DNA of 64,000 nucleotides from the NCBI GenBank assembly GCA_022566735.1, contig JADFIG010000015.1, positions 1-64,000 on the forward strand, given 5' to 3'. Shown one piece after another: positions 60,283 to 64,000 of this stretch (position 1 is its first letter; the number at the start of each line of letters is the position of its first letter). Below the pieces are notes generated by a model that ran no database searches, was not told the DNA's origin, and worked only from the letters and a program-made list of their open reading frames with translations. The position numbers were made by a program, and so were the translations under genes. The stretch is from Pseudomonadota bacterium (GTDB lineage Bacteria > Pseudomonadota > Gammaproteobacteria > Burkholderiales > Burkholderiaceae_C).

Positions 60283-60312
60283 GTCACGGGGCCGGAAGCC
60301 TCGCCGCCCTGC

Positions 60313-62175
<1,863 letters not shown>

Positions 62176-62260
62176 GGCAAACAGCTTTCCACAAACCGTC
62201 AAGGTTAACGCCTGGCGGCTGCTTTGTCCGCGGTGGGGCTGGGGCGCAGGCGTGCGGGGC

Positions 62261-63175
62261 TCAGTAGATCTCGGGGACGAACATCTCGCCGGGCACCGGG
62301 TTGCGGATGTAGTCCTCGTGGCGCTCGCGCGGCGGCAGGTAGACCGGCTCGTGCTCGACCTCGTGGTAGTCGAACTGCGTCAGCAGGTGGTGGATGCAGT
62401 TGAGGCGGGCGCGCTTCTTGTCCACGGCCTGCACCACCCACCAGGGCGCCTCGGTGATGTGGGTGCGCTCCAGCATCACTTCCTTGGCGCGGGTGTAGTC
62501 CTCCCAGCGGCGGCGGCTCTCCAGGTCCATGGGGCTGAGCTTCCACTGCTTGAGCGGGTCGTTGATGCGGGCCAGGAAGCGCGCGCTCTGCTCTTCGTCG
62601 GAGATGGAGAACCAGTACTTGATGACGCGGATGCCGCTGCGCACCAGCATCTTCTCGAACTCGGGCACGGAGCGGAAGAACTCTTCGAGCTCGTCGTCCG
62701 AGCAAAAGCCCATGACGCGCTCGACGCCGGCGCGGTTGTACCAGCTGCGGTCGAACAGCACGATCTCGCCAGCCGCCGGCAGGTGGGCGACGTAGCGCTG
62801 GAAGTACCACTGGGTTTTTTCGCGGTCGTTGGGCGCGGGCAGGGCGGCCACGCGGCAGACGCGCGGGTTCAGGCGCTGGGTGATGCGCTTGATGGCGCCA
62901 CCCTTGCCGGCCGCGTCGCGGCCTTCGAAGAGCACGACCACGCGCTCGCCGGTGTGCACCACCCAGTCCTGCAGCTTGACCAGCTCGCCTTGCAGGCGGA
63001 ACAGCTCGCGGAAGTAGACCCGGCGGGCTTCGCGGGCCTCGTCGCTCTGGCCGCCCGGGCCGTCGAGGATGCGGTCATCGACCTCCAGCTCCAGCTCCTC
63101 GTCGTAGCTGTCGATCACGTCTTCCTGCAGGCGGCGCAGGGTGTCTTCGTCAAGCAGCTTGTGCGGCGGGTTCAT
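62261..63175 (-). CDS. ppk2: Polyphosphate kinase 2 (second paralogue)
   Basis: 304 residues. Walker A GRDAAGKG (85-92) and Walker B LFDRSWYNRAGVE with Asp142; the remainder (VMGFCSDDELEEFF, SPMDLESRRRWEDYTRAKE) fits class I PPK2. It should transfer phosphate between polyphosphate and ADP/GDP. Its 60 N-terminal residues are acidic and helical, a feature absent from the first PPK2 in this window. It is followed by the ABC exporter after 85 bp and is divergent from the acyltransferase gene. Confidence 0.95.
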   Translation of the reverse strand: MNPPHKLLDEDTLRRLQEDVIDSYDEELELEVDDRILDGPGGQSDEAREARRVYFRELFRLQGELVKLQDWVVHTGERVVVLFEGRDAAGKGGAIKRITQRLNPRVCRVAALPAPNDREKTQWYFQRYVAHLPAAGEIVLFDRSWYNRAGVERVMGFCSDDELEEFFRSVPEFEKMLVRSGIRVIKYWFSISDEEQSARFLARINDPLKQWKLSPMDLESRRRWEDYTRAKEVMLERTHITEAPWWVVQAVDKKRARLNCIHHLLTQFDYHEVEHEPVYLPPRERHEDYIRNPVPGEMFVPEIY

Positions 63176-63251
63176 GGCGGTCTGGGGGCATCTTGATCAA
63201 AAGGACCATGCTGCCGGGGCTGTGTGTCATTTTGATGAGGCAGTCCGATTG

Positions 63252-63281
63252 CTGCACACGTGTGCAGTTGGGCCGCATAAT
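63252..63281 (+). promoter_or_regulatory. Promoter with overlapping palindrome before the acyltransferase gene
   Basis: CTGCACACGTGTGCAG (63252-63267) is a perfect 16-bp palindrome. TGCACA within it (63253-63258) and CATAAT at 63276-63281 are spaced 17 bases apart and form a reasonable sigma-70 promoter. A dimeric protein bound there would cover the -35 element and block transcription. The site lies between the divergent ppk2 and acyltransferase genes. Confidence 0.5.
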
Positions 63282-63329
63282 CCGGGCCATCGGTGCCCGC
63301 TGTCGGGCGCCCGCTGCACGGACCCCCTC

Positions 63330-64000
63330 ATGCTCGACTCCCTGGTGTCTTTTGTCAAAGGCTTCCTGGCCGCCACCTTCCTTGCCGTCAACACGGTGGT
63401 GGGCTTCACCTTGATGATCCCCTTCGCGCTGGCCAAGCTGCTGCTGCCGGTGCGCGTGGTGCGCCATGTCTGCGACAGCGCGCTCAATGCGATCGCCGAG
63501 AACTGGATCGGGGTGAACTGCTTCTGGATGCAGCTGGTGGGGCGCACGCGCTGGCAGATCTCGGGCGCCGAGGGCTTCGACCGCCGCGGCTGGTACCTGG
63601 TGAGCAGCAACCACCAGAGCTGGGTGGACATCCTGGTGCTGCAGTGGGTGTTCAACCGCCGCATCCCGCTGCTGAAGTTCTTCATCAAGCACGAGCTGAT
63701 CTATGTGCCCATCATCGGCCTGGCCTGGTGGGCGCTGGACTTCCCCTTCATGAAGCGCCGCGGTGGCGCCTCGGCCCAGAAGGACCTGGAAACCGCGCGC
63801 AAGGCCTGCGAGAAGTACAAGGTCATCCCGACCTCGGTGATCAGCTTCATGGAAGGCACGCGCTTCACGCCGCGCAAGCACGACCAGCAGCACTCGCCCT
63901 ACACCCACCTGCTCAAGCCCAAGACCGGTGGCGTGGGCATGGCCCTGGAGACCATGGGCGAGCTGTTCGACTGCCTGGTGGACGTGACCATCGTCTACCC
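63330..64000 (+). CDS. PlsC-family (YihG-like) acyltransferase, 3' end cut by window edge
   Basis: The first 223 residues are visible and the frame is still open at the window end. A membrane helix lies at about 10-38. The acyltransferase motifs are NHQSWVD (H95-x4-D100) and EGTR (Glu175), and the spacing resembles E. coli YihG. It should move an acyl chain from ACP or CoA to a lysophospholipid at the inner membrane. A palindrome overlaps its likely promoter. The ribosome site is weak. Confidence 0.92.
   Translation, partial: MLDSLVSFVKGFLAATFLAVNTVVGFTLMIPFALAKLLLPVRVVRHVCDSALNAIAENWIGVNCFWMQLVGRTRWQISGAEGFDRRGWYLVSSNHQSWVDILVLQWVFNRRIPLLKFFIKHELIYVPIIGLAWWALDFPFMKRRGGASAQKDLETARKACEKYKVIPTSVISFMEGTRFTPRKHDQQHSPYTHLLKPKTGGVGMALETMGELFDCLVDVTIVY

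Overview
The window is about 64 kb of high-GC, gene-dense chromosomal DNA. No rRNA, tRNA, insertion sequence, phage or CRISPR was seen. The gene families point to a betaproteobacterium of the order Burkholderiales (Comamonadaceae/Leptothrix/Aquabacterium-like): urtABCDE linked to fmdA/fmdB, a long trpS, glnS, minCDE, YgiQ, Tim44-domain and HiPIP genes, and many SDR, TetR and LysR genes. That assignment is inference from gene content. Both window edges cut genes: a PAS histidine kinase at the left and an acyltransferase at the right.

Layout. 0-7 kb: sensor kinase, HD-domain protein, lipoprotein, and an SDR plus Baeyer-Villiger monooxygenase pair divergent from a TetR regulator. 6.8-13.5 kb: a seven-gene minus-strand run, urtA-urtB-urtC-urtD-urtE-fmdA-fmdB, for uptake of urea or short-chain amides and amide hydrolysis. 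13.7-19.3 kb, divergent from urtA: a 1149-residue NCS1-permease/histidine-kinase/receiver fusion, an overlapping LuxR-type response regulator and a second membrane kinase. A perfect 16-bp palindrome lies between the two transcription units. 19.3-26.5 kb: housekeeping genes (purN, trpS, glnS) with a PPK2 kinase and small domain fusions. 26.7-30.5 kb: a Tat-exported molybdenum hydroxylase (2Fe-2S subunit, Mo subunit, XdhC). 30.5-37 kb: NYN/LOTUS protein, TMEM175-like channel, YlqF GTPase, DusC, HDOD and DUF808 proteins. 37-43 kb, minus strand: minC-minD-minE-parA, a terminator, then a FeeM-like N-acyl amino acid synthase followed by a membrane hybrid kinase. 43-49 kb: MgtC/DUF4010 protein, YgiQ, Tim44-domain protein and HiPIP. 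49-60 kb: an accessory catabolic or redox region in two arms that converge near 54.5 kb. The left arm is LysR//AhpD-like, then cupin, CoA-transferase and FAD protein. The right arm is TetR//HPP, then PNPOx-ferredoxin reductase, GST, secreted EF-hand protein and tautomerase. 60-64 kb: ABC exporter, a second PPK2 and the acyltransferase.

How the genes work together. The strongest functional unit is the urea/amide island: substrate capture and import by UrtABCDE, hydrolysis by FmdA, and a transporter-fused sensor with a response regulator beside it that probably controls the operon through the palindrome. The second candidate system is the FeeM-like synthase directly upstream of an orphan membrane hybrid kinase, which could be a lipid-signal synthase/receptor pair. 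The accessory region at 49-60 kb looks like one or two uncharacterised pathways for an organic acid or electrophile, with LysR and TetR regulators and visible operator-like palindromes. Start codons were moved inward where a Shine-Dalgarno sequence, signal peptide or family N-terminus supported it.
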